Shown here in pieces: positions 19,617 through 31,977 of a DNA stretch of 64,000 bases. The notes beneath the pieces are model-generated. The model saw nothing but the letters and a program-made list of their open reading frames with translations, had not been told where the DNA came from and did not search any database. The translations under genes and the position numbers were made by a program. Each line of letters starts with the position of its first letter. Position 1 is the first letter of the stretch. The DNA comes from Euglena gracilis (taxonomy: Eukaryota; Euglenida; Euglenophyceae; Euglenales), in NCBI GenBank assembly GCA_039621445.1, contig CP154956.1, positions 78,922,474 to 78,986,473 on the forward strand, written 5' to 3'.

Positions 19617-22261
19617 CGCAAGGTCACGCAACTCCAAATTTTGGGTTGGAGAAGTGTGAGCGCAAAGGGTTATGGACCTGGGGGGTTGAATACACCGTGT
19701 CTTGGGTAGCGTGGTGGTGAGCGCCCGGCTGGGAGCCCGGCGCGCATACCTGGGATGAGTGTGGCGGAAGTTGACCCAGAAAAGCGCGCAATCAGCGCGG
19801 TAGGAAAGGGTTATGCTTACTCCCCCCCTTTCTACTCTCAGGTGGGTCTTTCTGATCACGTTATCTGGATCATCTGATTATCATCAATCGAATCTTTTGA
19901 TCATATTATCGTGGATTATTTGTTGTTTTGCTATTTGGCATTACCGTTGGCATTGTCTTGTTTTTGGTGTTGACAAGCATAAGTTCCACGTCGCACCTAC
20001 CCACGCACGTTGAACCCTTTTTGTACGCCCAAATACTGTGTATGGGAACACAGTAGCTAGGGTGTGCATGATTAGGGTAGCCGGGGAGGGGGGGGGGCAA
20101 TGGAGGAAGAAAACCCCTCCGATTTGGACCCCCAGATTATCGAGGCGAAGATCTGGATGTGCCAGAAATTTGGTCTTCCAGAAATATTTGAGCAGCTCCA
20201 TTAAAATTACATTTCATTTCATACAAATGCAGTGCTCCGTCCAATGGTCCAGAAAATAAAGCAATTTCCCAAACCAATATCATCAAAAACCAATCCCATA
20301 ATGCCAGAACAATTTCGCGCGGCCTACATGCCTCCAGAGGCCTGCCATCATCATAATTTGTGCTGAAATTGGACAAATTGATTGTGAAAAATCTTCTCGG
20401 GTCTTAAAATCATGTGGTAACCGATGAAAATCTGCTGGGAATTCACTTTTCTGAAAAAAATGTGGTGATGCGACAAGTAAATCTGGCAAGGGAAATATTT
20501 CTGAAAAACCTGCAGGTGGAACGCATTGTGGCAGTGAAATTCTCCCACATGACACTTCTGAATGCCTACAATTCGTTGTGTTCTTTAGCAGCCTTTTGGC
20601 TGTGGTTGGGGGTTGTATGCTGGCACACCATTCTCGTGTGTGTTATGTGTCCGCAGCTTCTGTACCGCGCGCAGGTTCAATATCGCACAACATCAACAAT
20701 GTGTTTGTTGCAATTTCAGCTTCAACCTTCCTTTTTGCCTTTCTTCTTTGTCTTTCTTGTGCTTCAGGTGCCTGGCGGGCCTCGCTCTGGCCGGACGATT
20801 CGGGTAGGACCTCCATGAAACCTCGACCTTCTTTGGAAGGTTTTGCGGATCCTTCGGCCTCGGCTGTTTTTCTGAGGCGGCCGCCGGCCTTTGAAGTCAA
20901 AATGTTCAGTCTTTTTCTTTTTGCTCTTGTGCTTTTTCAAAATTACACCTTGAAATCCATTTTTGTTATCAAAATCCTGTTCTTGCATGCACAAACAATT
21001 GATTTTTTTTGTATTATTGTTCCAGGGCATTAGGTGGGATAGAAGAACCTTGTGTGTGGTATGGTTTGAAATTGGTTTGTTCGAGTGGGGACTTTCTTAG
21101 GTTAATTAGGGAAAATGGCAAATCCAACTGTGGAAAATTTGTCGGCCGGTCTTGAATATTTCAAAGAATCGGCCCTGCGAGGTCAAAAAATGAGTTCAGT
21201 TCTTCAAGCCGAACCATAATAATCTTTTCCCTAGGTGAAGTTCGACTGAAAACCAAAAAGTGGTCTTTCAGTGATTTTCGGCCCCACTAAGACAAATTTT
21301 GGCCAATTTTGGGGTAAGAACCCTTTAAAAAACACCATGGCACTTTGCATAGCAGCAATCTGCAGAATGTACAGTGGCATGCCAGATAGTACTATTCCAG
21401 GTTCTGCAACACAAATTGCATAATTAGGAATAGCCTATGTTATGTCGAATCTGCCTCCCTGTTCACAGGTGGTATTATTTTGTTTCATGATTCATTAACC
21501 CAAAAGGGCAAACTAAGATTTGAAGATTTAAATTCCGATATGAGAACACTACTGGAACTGCAGTCCCAAAATACCACCTGGTTTGCCTTGTGCTCTGCAT
21601 AAGCCCAAAGGCAATAAAGAGTAGTAGTTAAGTGAAAGTATTTTACTTTTTGTTACTCTCCTGGTTCAGTTCCCAAGGGAGGGTTTAAGTAGGCCGACAG
21701 GCATTGGAAACAGAGTCAGGGGGCGTAAACTCCACGCCCCTTTCTGATTATGTTCTTTTTGTTGTCCTTAAGGAAGTTCCCGACTTTTTGCCTTACCTCA
21801 AGAAACTGCGTCCTTTCTTCCATTTTTTCCAAGTATCTGTCCCAAGGATCCACGTCACCCCCCTCCTCCTCCATTGGCTGGGGGAGACTTAAGAATTTTC
21901 AGCTGGGGGGTTCTCATCCATGGGTATCCAACTTAAAAAAAATTTAGAATGATCATCACACCCGCCCTTTTCTTGGGGGAAGCAAGAACATTCCATATTT
22001 GGGGGGACTCCACACCTCTCCAACCCACCGGATTGTGAATTTTTCATGGGAGCAGAAAAAGTTTGGCATTCCAAAACGTGCAATGGGGCACCCAAAAATT
22101 TTACGCCGTCAATCACGGGGGGATATCACCACCACCCCTAAGGATCCTTGGTTGGGATTGCTGAAAAATGTGTGGGTCCTGACAAACGGTAACCTCCCCT
22201 CCCCTTTGCAAAGGCACCACTTGCAAATTTTGTGGTGCTTCCAAAAGTTTTTTGTGTTTCA
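19617..22261. other. AT-rich region without recognisable genes
   Basis: No conserved frame longer than ~150 codons and no retroelement domain is seen on either strand. Short open frames near 20410-21030 and 22000-22350 have no recognisable motif. Confidence 0.5.
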
Positions 22262-22678
22262 GTGTACGTCCAAAGCTTTCCCTTTTCCCATTTTTGGGAG
22301 TATCTGTAAAAGCCTTTCACTTTCGCCTTGGTGCGCAACCTACTTATGAATGGGAAAGCCTTTGGAGTAACAGAAACTGGTTTTCCCCTTTTGTTCCCAA
22401 TTCCCCAAGAGGCAAAGCACAATGCAAAGGCTTCAGATTTTTCCTCCGAAGCCAAGTTCAGTTGTTATGAGGGTTTTTCCCTCTGACGAATCAAACCTTG
22501 AAACTTGTAGACAATGAAACAAAGGAACACCAGCTGTGGGGGAAGGAGAGAAATTGGTGAAGTGTCCAGTGGCAGATCCCAGTAGGGTCTGCCACGATCT
22601 TACCAAGTGTGGTTTCCACAGTGGTGCGACCCACTCTGCTGATATCCTACAGAGCTGGGAAGTGCCTGGGACACATCC
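22262..22678 (+). repeat. ~420-bp duplication, left copy (block P)
   Basis: It matches 31978-32406 in the same orientation at roughly 85 per cent by eye. Its right end abuts the outer end of the E2 3' LTR. It contains small hairpins such as GAGGG-TTTTT-CCCTC and CTGTGG-TTT-CCACAG. Confidence 0.8.
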
Positions 22679-22680
22679 CC

Positions 22681-22853
22681 AGTTTCCCGAACGATCTTTT
22701 TTTTGCCCAGCCTTCACTCTCGGGGGTCCGTGAGAGGGTCCCGACGGGGTGGGGGGTAGGCGCGATGGGCTCTGGTGAGAGGGGTAGGTTCGGGATACTC
22801 CCCTTCCCACGTAGGATATTTTCCCGGGGACCGAAGGCCCTCCTTTTTTGGCA
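22681..22853 (-). repeat. E2 3' LTR, terminal ~173 bp
   Basis: It matches the inner end of the E4 5' LTR (39268-39440) and the E2 5' LTR remnant (31767-31930), starting AGTTTCCCGAACGATC. The rest of this LTR lies just to the right but in the opposite orientation. Confidence 0.85.
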
Positions 22854-23425
22854 GCTGGAGGCAAGGCCGAGGAAAGGGGGAGGTCGCTGGCCGCCGCTGC
22901 AGCAGCACTATTCCGGACTCAGCGCTCCGTTTTTACCTGCCTAACTGACTGATTATTACCTGCCTGTAACAGCCGCGGATTGTTTTTCACTTTGTTGCAG
23001 GCTCCCTCTCTCTTTTTACCTATGTTTTCAATTCAAGATTGTGCCTGCTGAATCAAGTCCAAGGTCAATCATGAGGTTTAGGGGGGGGTTTTGACCGTTT
23101 TTTGGGGTTCCCGGGGTCTGGTTGCGCCATTTTGGGCCAGTTTTGGGTGTTCGGGGACCCTTGCGGGGGGTTCGAGGGCGGCCGGGCTGGGGTCCAAAAA
23201 TCGAAAAATTCAAAATATCTCGAAAACGGTGCGGAGTTGAGGAAAAGTGAAGGATTTCAAGGAAAGGCTCTGGAGACAAGAAAGGGCCAAAAAGCCAAGA
23301 AATTCAAAATCCCAAGGGCCGAGCAAACCAAAGATTACAAAAGATTGGTTATCTGCTGGCGCAGGAGGAGCAGTACAAGCCAAAAAAGTTTTTGGTGCAG
23401 GGGTACAAGAAGCCTAGTGGAGGCC
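22854..23425 (+). repeat. Inverted block of the E2 3' LTR and polypurine tract
   Basis: In plus orientation it reads GGAGGCAAGGCCGAGGAAAG (pre-LTR purine tract), then the LTR words CAGGCTCCCTCTC, ATTCAAGATTGTGCCTGCTG and GATTGGTTATCTGCTGGCGC, the same order as in E4 at 60070-60490. Both neighbours belong to the minus-oriented E2, so the block was flipped in place. Confidence 0.85.
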
Positions 23426-23529
23426 TGGCTGCTGCCTCTCTCGCCCTCCCGCCACATGAACCTTGCCGGGGCTCCCTGGTACTTCGTTGCGCCGCTGCCT
23501 GGCGTGCCGGTAGCGGGCGGCGCCCACCC

Positions 23530-23985
23530 CCCCCCCTGGGGTCTGGGCGGCCCCCCCTGGGCCGCTTTTCGGCCCCCCCCCACCGGGTCGGGGCGGCCCC
23601 CCTGGGCCTCTTTTTGTCCCCCACCCGGGTCGTGGGCGGCACCCCTGGGCCGTTTTTCGTCCCCTCCTCCCCTGGGGTCGTGGGCGGCCCCCGTGGGACG
23701 CTCTTGGGTGCCCCCCCACGGGTCTGGGCGGCCCCCTGGCGGTTTTTTTTTTGCCGGCCCCCCTGGGCCGTGCGTCCCCCCCCCCCCCGGTGGTTTTGGG
23801 CCCCCCCCCCCCCTGGGGTCGTGGGCCGCCCCACTGGGCCGCTCTTGGGTGACACCCCCCCGGGTCTGAGCGGCCCTCTGGCCGCTATTTTTTTTTGCCG
23901 GCCCCCCTGGGACGTGTGTGCCCCCCCCCCGGGGTGGTCTTTGGTGGCACCCCTGGTCCGCTCTTGGGTTCCCCGGTCCGGGTCC
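23530..23985 (-). repeat. E2 G-run tandem repeat (C-rich on plus strand)
   Basis: Units of about 45-50 bases (GGGCCGCTTTTCG, then C runs, then GGTCTGGGCGGCCCCC). On the minus strand this matches the E4 field at 58100-59800, and it sits at the same place, between the membrane ORF and the LTR. Confidence 0.85.
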
Positions 23986-24379
23986 TTTGGTCTTCCCTGG
24001 GTACTCTCTGGGCCCCCTTTGCCACCGGGGTTGGTTGGGTCCAGGCCCTTTGTGTCCCCTGGTCGTTTCCCCTTCTGGTTCCTTTTTTTTGGGAGGGGGT
24101 TCGGGTTCTCCTTTTGGGATGGGGTCCCCCTTCTTTCTCCTTTCCCCTCCTTCATTGCTCGCCTCTTCCCGGGGCCTTCGCCGCGTGCTTCGTCTCTCCC
24201 TTCTCGTGGCTCGGCCTCGGCCGGGCTCACCGTGACTCAGCTTCGGTTGGGGAAGAGAAGGGGTGGCACAGCAGTGTAAGAGGTTGGGTTGGTGGATGAG
24301 AGCCTCCACAGTATCTATCCGGTCAGTAGGGGGTGAGCCAGCTGCCGCCGAGGTCATCCTCACGACGACAGCACAGCGT

Positions 24380-24516
24380 GATAATCTAATCAGCTCCTGC
24401 GAGCGCGCTGCCAGCTGCCTGTCCTGAGCGTCGAAGGCGAGGGGAAGGAACAGGAAGATTAATTGGAACACGAACACCATGGTGAAAATCCCAGTTTGAC
24501 GCCAGGCCTTTTCCAT
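24380..24516 (-). CDS. Small membrane-segment ORF of E2
   Basis: From the ATG at 24516: MEKAWRQTGIFTMVFVF, then QLIFLFLPLAF as one hydrophobic helix, then DAQDRQLAARSQELIRL. E4 has almost the same peptide after one inserted base, and E1 a diverged version. It starts inside the Pro-rich tail of the integrase ORF in that ORF's frame, so it may be either a separate protein or the C-terminal membrane anchor of the polyprotein. Past ~24380 the frame runs on into repeat-derived sequence. Confidence 0.55.
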
Positions 24517-26763
24517 TTCCCGGTGGGGTGTGTGTAGGGGCCTGGGGTGGCCTCCTTGTTGGGAAGGAAGGGCCGGGTCGCACCTTGGCCATGCAGTGGA
24601 ACGCCTCCGGTGGTGGTGCCCCCTCGCCACAGGGACGGGTCCTTGGGTCGCACGGGAACGGGTCCCCTGGTGGGAGGGCGGGATCCCGAGCTGGGGCGTC
24701 CCTGAGGGTCGACACGCGGGGGCGGGGACCTCTACCCGTGGGGGCAGGGGTGACTCGAAGACCCGGTCTCTGAGGTACGCCTGGACTGCGGGGTGGGTAC
24801 GCGTGGGACATGGGGAGCGATGGGGTGGTGGACGTTCGGACAGGGGCAAGGGATGCGGTGGAGAGCGCATAGCAGACGCGGATCGCATGGAGACGGGGCG
24901 TTCGCCCCTCGCGGGCTGCCGGTGGACCCTGACCGGGTACCTGGGGTGGGCCGCTTGTTGGGGACCCGCCGGGCCAGCGTCTCCTCCGTATTCTCGGTCT
25001 CGATCTCCTTCGTCTCCTCCGTCACCTTCATCATCGTCTCCATCAGAATCATCACATTCTCGACATACGTCTCCGTCCACGGTGTCCTGCCACATCCACT
25101 CCTCTGGTTGCTCCTCCCAGGACATCCAAAACTCCTTCTCCTTCTCCTTCTCGAACTCCACGGCGTGGCAGATGGCGACGTGGGCTTCCTCCGAGAACAT
25201 CAACAGGTACTTCATGATGTCCTCCTTGATGTCGTGTTCGACGAAGTACGACAGAATCGGGGAGGCGTACCGGTGGAAGAAATGCCTCAGCGGCTCCCAC
25301 GTCTTCTCCTCGTACCCCAGCCACTGGACAAGGAACTCGAGATCGCAGTTGACATCGCGCCGGTGGGTGACCACCGCCTCCACCTCCCACTCGTCCAGCC
25401 GGGAACCCTCCTCCGGCTTGGACTGGCGGAAGTGGAAGAGACGAAGCGGTGGGCTCATGAGGGCCGGATCGTGGCGGTAGCCCTTCAGCCGTGATCGGTG
25501 GGCCACCTGCCTCCGGCCGTCTTCCATCTTGAGCAGGTAAGTGTGGTCACTGGTGCGCTCGGCCACCACACAGGTTTCGATCCAGTACGTCCCCAGATTC
25601 TCGACGGTGCGGGTGCGCGGGCGGAGGGACCAGACCTTGTCGTTGATATCCAGCTCCGGCAGCTCCTTCCTCCGCCTGTTGACCGTCTCGACAGTCTTGG
25701 CGTACTCCTTGTTCAAGATGTCTGCGACACGACGATCGATGTCCTGCATGCGCTCAAAGAAGGCCACTGCGTCCTCGGCCCGCGTGGGCGGCTGATACGG
25801 CACCCCGACGTACCACCGCTCGCGGCCGAAGAGCACCTGGAAGGGGCTCAGGCCGCTGGGCCCTGCACTGTCGTGCAGGGTCCGCAGGGCCCGCGGCAGC
25901 GCCTCCGGCCACGCCACGCCCTCCGCCGCCTTCATCTTCCTCAGCCGCTTCTTGATCTGCGCGCCGAGGACCTCCGCATGGGCATTCCCTTCGTGGCGGT
26001 ATCCCTGGGAAAGGGCGTGGCGCACCCCCAGCCTTGCGCACATCGCCCTCCACCAGGCCCCCACTAATTTGAGGCCTCGGTCTGATGTGATGACGCTTGG
26101 CACGCCGAACGGCGCCCACTGCTCATACATAGCCTTAGCCACCGCCTCCGCCGTTAGCCTGCGGGTGTGGTGCACGGTCGTGATCGCCCAGCCGGAGTGC
26201 CGATCGATGCATGCGGCGAACACATTCACCAGCCCGCCGCCCTCCACCTCCACCTCCGGCATCTAAAACAGATCCATGCTCACCGAACACATCACATGGA
26301 GCGGCACAGGCGTATGCGTGATGCGGAGCCGGAGGGGTTGGTGGGGGTGATCTGCCGCCTGACAGAACTCGCACACTGCCAGAATCCTGCCCGCCAGCTC
26401 GCGTACTCGGGTGGGCACCACAAACTGGAAGTTCCGGCTGGCTTCATCGAGTAGGCGCTCACCACCGACGTGCCCCGATGCTCGGTGCTGCTCTCGGATT
26501 GCCTGCTCGGTCAGGGCATCCGGCACGCACCAGACCGAATCTTTCATCAGCTTGCCTGCCTCCTTTCGGTAGCCGATGGGCCATGGCCGGCCGCGTTTGA
26601 TGGCCTGCCACGGCTCTTTGAACGTTGAGCACTTCTCATACGCCTCACTCCAGTCCATCGCCATCAGGTCCTGGTCTTCGTCGTCCGGGGCTGTGGTGGG
26701 GCCGGCCACAGCAGGAGGCACGGCGGGTACCACAGGCGGCACGGCGGGTGCCGCAAGCGGCAC
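24517..26763 (-). pseudogene. E2 integrase with zinc-binding domain and chromodomain
   Basis: It begins with the H2C2 zinc-binding module (REQHRASGHVGGERLLDEA ... CEFCQAA). A TAG at 26263-26265 replaces the Gln codon of the intact E4 (DLFQMPEV becomes DLF-stop-MPEV). After the stop come IDRHSGWAITTV and VITSDRG (second Asp), and GNAHAEVLGAQ (third Glu). The chromodomain follows (WEVEAVVTHRRD ... VQWLGYEEKTWEPLRHFF). An acidic segment and a Pro-rich tail end the protein. The preceding linker (26770-27330) is frameshifted. Confidence 0.88.
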
Positions 26764-27333
26764 GGATGGAGGGCTGGGGTGCCCCCTACCTTGGGTGGGC
26801 CGGCCAACGGTACCGCTCCCTCGGCTGGCTTCTTCGGGACGGCGGCACCGGGCGGCTTGGCGGCCTGTGGGTGGTCACGGCGATCGCTGCGAACGGTGGG
26901 ATGCTGCGGGCGCTGGCCGCGGGGGGAGACGATGCCTGCTCGGCGGACGTGGATCGCACGGCGGTTGCTCCTGCCGATGCCGCTGCTGGCCGCACGGAAA
27001 ACCGCACAGTTCGTGGTGTGGCGGGCTGCTGCTGCTGCTTGGGCTGCGCGGACAACGATGGGTGCTGCGGCTGGCTCGATCTGCCCGGACGATGCCAGCG
27101 CTGTCGCACTGGGCGCTCGCACGGTCGGTGCTGCTGTCGCAACCGGCGCGGTGGGGTTCGGTGGGGGCGGCGGTCGAATTGCCGATATTCCAGCTGCCAG
27201 AATCCCGGCGGGCGCCGCTGCGGATGCCGGTTTCCCGGCCGACGCCGCCGTGCCTGCCGGTGTCCCGGCTGGCGGCGATGGGGATGCCGCACTTGCGGTC
27301 GGGAGGGGCACTCCTTACCATGGGATGTACTGC

Positions 27334-28028
27334 TCATGGGCAGCTGCGCTCCGCGGCGTTCTCCTCCCGGATCTGCTCATCTATCTCCTCGGCGTCCGCT
27401 GCCGCCACGTGCCAGCTGGAGTCTGGGTACTCCTGGCTGGCCCACCGCGACGGCGCGTCCCTGATCTCGTTCTTCTCCCCCGGCACGTAGACCACCTCCA
27501 CCATGTGCCCGTTCAGCTTGCTGTGCAACCTCGCCTGCCCGCCTTGGGGTCCCGGTACCCGGGAGACGTGCTCCTTGTACCAGCTCTCCAGGGACCGGTG
27601 GTCCGTCAGGACCAGGATCTTCTGCCCGGTGATGTAGCCGCCCCACTTGTCCAGCGCGCCCACCACCGCGTACGTCTCCTTGTCGCGGGTGTCGCACCGC
27701 AGCCGCTGCCCGTCCGTCAGCTTCCTGCTCATGAAGCCCACCGCCACGGTCGCCCCGGGCTTCAGGAGCTCCTCCACCGAGGGGATGTCGTCAACGTTCG
27801 GCAGCCGCGTAGTCGGAGGCGTCTGTGCGCAGCACGAACGGCTGGTTCATGTCCACGTGCCACAGCCCCAGGTCCGCCACCAGCGCTGCGTTCAGCTTCT
27901 CGAACGCCTCCAGCTCGGCAGCGGACCACCCGATGGGGTGCTTGCTGCCCGGCCAGGATAGGTCCCCTGGCAGCTTCAGCTTGTCCTGCAGAGGGACGGC
28001 CAGCTCCGAGTACACACGTACATACCGG
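27334..28028 (-). pseudogene. E2 RT remnant and RNase H
   Basis: It starts abruptly in the RT connection (ELAVPLQDKLKLPG), then the RNase H motifs: LRTDASDYA (first Asp; frameshift just after, near 27790), RDKETYAVVGALDKW (Glu), LVLTDHRSLESW (Asp) and PGEKNEIRDAPSRW (last Asp). E4 has the complete counterpart at 54050-54650. The RT palm with its catalytic YFDD is gone, lost in a deletion that joined this segment to the gag 3' end. Confidence 0.85.
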
Positions 28029-28058
28029 GCCCGTCCCCTCGTGACCTGGACGGCCCTG

Positions 28059-31000
28059 TCATTGCGTCGTCGATGTTGTCCCGGCCGCTTCCTCTTTGCC
28101 AGAACTCTTCTTACAGCTTTTTCGTTTCTCCATCCCCTTGCCTTTGCACTTTACACCTTCTTTCCCCTTGGCTTCACCTTTGCAGGTCCATCCTTCATTC
28201 CACGGCTGCTGGTTGCCTTTGCCTCGGCCAGCCCAGCCTTGGGCATCCTTGGAGTCCTTGGTCTCGTCCACCTTCTTCGCTTCTCCTTCCTTCTTCTTTC
28301 TTCACCGCTTCCTTCTTCACTTCCTTGATGTTTGACTCCGCGTGGACTCCTTCATTGCCATTGGTCTCTTCTTCTTCATCTTCGACATCCACTTCCCGCT
28401 GCCATCTTGTGGGTGCTGTCGGTTTGCGGTGGGCCGGCTCGCCATGGTGGCGGCCCGCTGGTCCACCCTCAGCCTCCGCACCATGAGTTCGTTGACTTGG
28501 GTGGCGGTGAACTCCACGGTGTCTGGTGCCACCCGGACGATGGTTCCACCAGACAGCTTCTGCCGGTCGTACACCGCCTTGATCGCCGCCCGGTGGTCGT
28601 CATCCGCCGGGACCACCTTGATTCTTTTGCCTTGGCGATCCACTTTCTTCGGCACGACGCCCGTCACCTCCACCACCATATCCGTCGCCTCTGCCACCGT
28701 CACATCCTTCGGTAGGCCTTCCAAGACCAGCGCCGTGTGGTCACCGCGCCGATCCTTCTAATGGGCCAGCCGCTTCCTCCATGGCTGGCCCAGCTGGTCC
28801 ACCACCAGGCGGGCTAGCTCCACGTCCGTCATGTCCCCCGATCTGCATCGCCAGACCCTTGGCGTTGGCGAAGTACTCCCGCCACTCGCGCTCCGTCAGC
28901 TTGCCCTGCGTCACCACCTTGAGGTGACGGAGCTTCCTTCGTAGGGCTTTTCGGTCGTCTCCACCCAGCTCCAGGTCCAGCCGCGCCAACAGCTCCTCGA
29001 ACAGCATCTCCGGGTAGGTCTCCACCATCAGGTCGATGTGCAACGCTGTCGCCTCGTCCACCGTACTCCGCAGCCGCGCCACCCGCTGCGGCTCTCTGAG
29101 GAGGGGTACCATCCCCTCCACCTCGCGGAGACAGGGGAGCCTCCGCCGCCTCCATTCGGGCCAGTCCTCGGCGTTACCCGAGAACCGGCCCAGATGCCTC
29201 CATCCAGGATCCATCCAGGATGTGCATCTGGGGAGCCCCCAGCGGCAGGGTGGTTGCTTAGATTTCTCGTATGGCAGTTTTTCTCACGGGTGCGGGCACA
29301 CTCGCCCCCGCACGCATGAGGAGCATCGGTGCTGCATTCGTGGGCACCGGGCGGGATCGCACGAGCCGCGTCTCTGGTCGGAGCCGCGACGTGGGCATAT
29401 TGGCTGGGACTGCCGGTGTTTCCGCAGTCGCAGCCTGCACCGCGGGCTGCACCACCGGCGGGGGCCCGCCGGCAGTGTGGGACGATGGCTGCATGGCTGG
29501 CTGGTGAGACATCCCGGTGGCGAACGCCACCGCGGGTGTCTGATGCATGGCATGCGATGGGTTGTAATGGACGGCTTGCTGGTACACCGTGCCTTCGGCA
29601 CACTGTGCTTCGGTGCCTTCGGCACCCAGCGGCTGGCTTGACACAGGCACGGAGACTTGGGAGACGGGTCGGACGTGGACTCGGACAGACTGGGAAGAAG
29701 CCACCGGCACCTGAACCGGTGCTGACGGCTTGAACATGGCGGCAGTCGCGGCTTGCGGGTGTGATGCCGGATGCTGTGCTGCTCGGGCGCTGGTGGGGCG
29801 GCGGTGCTGGGGGGACGCGATGCCGGTGCAGACGGATACCACGACAGTGCGGACTGCTGCAGTTGCGTGCGGGACGGCTGCGGATGGGACGGTGCACGTT
29901 GGACCGCGCAGGACGACGGTTGGCGCTGGGAGACGGACAGCGGCTCTGCTCGGATGACTGCGGTGCTCGGTCTCCGGGGGAATGCATACGCGGATTGCGG
30001 CCTGGATATCCCTTCCCTTGCCGGGCGCACGGTCGTTGACGATGAGGACGGCTCAGCCGGGGCCCGGCCCGCCCCCGCCGATGCAGGCTGAGGAGCGGAC
30101 TGGTATGTATCGGTTGTACCCCGGGTTGGCGGCGTGGTTTGTGCCGCCGCGGACACCGGGAGGGCGGAGAACGGACATCTTGACAGACCATTGCCTGGTA
30201 TCCTCCTTCACCATCTGGATCTCCCTGAACAGCGCCGTCACCACTTGGTTCACCTCCCGGAGGGCCTTCTCCAAGTAAACCCTGCACTTGCCCTCCAACT
30301 CCACGGAAATACGGTCGGCCAGCTTGTTGAAATACTGCACCTGTAACGCCGGGATCTAGGTCTTGGAGTTGAGCTCCATCCACTGTAGGCGCTCCTCCAT
30401 CTTCCGCACCACGGTGGCGTGCTCCCCACGCGTCACCATGGCTCCACGGAGACGGTCCACCTCCACTGCCGTTTACGGGTCCACCAACCGGGACGCACCC
30501 TCGCCGGGCCCGGCACACACCATCGCCGTCAGGCCTTGCACCTCTGCCTCGCGGCATCGGTGCTGGGCCTGCACGGCGGCGATTGCTTGGGACGCCTCAT
30601 ACGCCGCCTTTCGGGCGGCCGCCTTGGCTTGCGCCACCTGGCCCTCGAGCCGTCCGTGCTGGGCTTGGATGGTCTCCGTGAACTGCGCGATGACCTTGCC
30701 TTGCACCTCCGCCACTTGCCGATGAGCTTCAGCGGACGCCTCCTTCGTGGCATTGATCTCCTTGTCCAGCTCCTCCAGCGCCGCGGTGGGCCAGTCATCT
30801 CACATCTCCCGGGTGCGGTTGCCCAGGAGGTCGGGCTGGGCCACCACCTGCCCGAGACTCGCCTCCACGCCGCGGACTTGGGCGCCCACGGCGTCGATTC
30901 GGCTCGTCAGCCACACCGCCACCTCCTCCGACACCCCCTGATACGCTTCCGGCATGGGCCGGTCTTGCACCGGGACTTCATCCCTGGCACCCGTCTTGTC

Positions 31001-31264
31001 CTGCTACGCCTCGGGGGCCATTTACTCTTCGTATCTCTCGCCTGCGGGCTCAGCCTCGTCGTACATCTCGATGGTCTGCTCGTACGTCTCCTCTGCCTCG
31101 TCAGACTCCACACCCGCCGCGTCCTCGTCCATCTCCTCCACGATTCTTGGCATCTTGTGCAGCCGGTGGGAGGATGATGCCTCGGAAAAGGGGGTTCGCT
31201 CCCCACAATCTTTTATCCCCCTTGCGGCTCTCTCTGGGGGGTTGTGGTGGAGAGAACACTGCAC
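28059..31264 (-). pseudogene. E2 gag, several frames
   Basis: N-terminus (31264-31022): acidic, with EETYEQTIEMYDEAEPAGERYEE. Coiled-coil pieces follow (30798-30473). Then come KLADRISVELEGKCRVYLEKA (30340-30053), a Pro/Ala/Ser-rich linker, the capsid words GRFSGNAEDWPEWRRRR and LTEREWREYFANAKG (29214-28741), a short domain (GVVPKKVDRQGKRIKVVPAD) and a Lys/Gly-rich basic tail ending in TGA near 28059. An in-frame TAG at 28758-28760 is shared with E4 gag. The basic tail probably replaces a zinc knuckle for RNA binding. Confidence 0.75.
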
Positions 31265-31755
31265 CCGCCGCGGCCAGCAGCCGGAAGCGGGCCCGCAGCG
31301 GCGTGACGTCCCGCGGGGACTTCAGCCAGAACTCGGGCAGCTGGAGCGGCACCAGCGCGAACGGCGACGCGAACGCCAACGCGGACCCCCCCGGGGACGG
31401 CGCGGATGCCGGGGTTGAGCGCAGGGACTGGGACAGATACGAGGGTGGAGGTGGGGTGGACTGGATGGGGAATGTGAGCTGGAGTGGGAATGACAGCTGG
31501 GTGTTTGGGGTTATCGCCTTTTCTTGAGCAGGGCCTAGGTGGGGAAATGGGGGATTCTTTTTCTGATGTGCACTCTGAGGGGGACTGAGCAGCGGCATGC
31601 GTGTGCAGGGGATTGGTATTGGGTATAGGGCGATCTTTTTCATTTGTGGCGGTCCCATGCTGGGGGACACCCACCACCGGGGCGGGGTGAGCCTGAGTAG
31701 CCGGATCCATCTTGTCTATGTGGTTTTTTCCCAGGAAATTTTGTTCTGTGAAAAA

Positions 31756-31767
31756 CCTCTGCTACCA
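31756..31767 (-). promoter_or_regulatory. E2 primer-binding site (initiator tRNA-Met)
   Basis: Minus-strand TGGTAGCAGAGG, identical to E1 and E4, directly inside the 5' LTR remnant. Confidence 0.9.
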
Positions 31768-31976
31768 GTTTCCTGAACGATCTTGTTTTTGCCCAGCCTT
31801 CACTCCCGGGGGTCCGTGAGGGGGTACCGGCGGTGGTGGGGGATAGGCTCGATGGGCTCTGGGGAGAGGGGTAGGTTCGGGATGCTCCCCTTCCCATGTA
31901 GGATTTTTTCCCGGGGACCGAAGGACCTCATTTTTTGGGGAGTGTTTGGAGGGGGGAGCCCGGCTTGGCGTCCCTT
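31767..31976 (-). repeat. E2 5' LTR, truncated to ~210 bp
   Basis: It matches 39268-39475 of the E4 LTR and then stops; block P' begins. About 420 bp of the LTR start (U3 side) is missing. Confidence 0.85.
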
Positions 31977-31977
31977 C

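Larger units (their letters stand above)
22681..31976 (-). mobile_element. Gypsy chromovirus copy E2, internally deleted and old
   Basis: Minus-strand relative of E4. It has a primer-binding site (31756-31767), gag (~31264-28059), a truncated RT end with RNase H (28028-27334), integrase with chromodomain (26763-~24900), membrane ORF (24516) and C-run repeat (23530-23980). Methyltransferase, protease and most of RT are deleted at a junction near 28025-28030. Stops, frameshifts, a truncated 5' LTR and an inverted LTR block show it is older than E1. Confidence 0.85.

Noticed and set aside
19617-22261. Short AT-rich ORFs as possible host exons
   Set aside because: None shows a known motif, codon bias or paired splice sites that would set it apart from chance.
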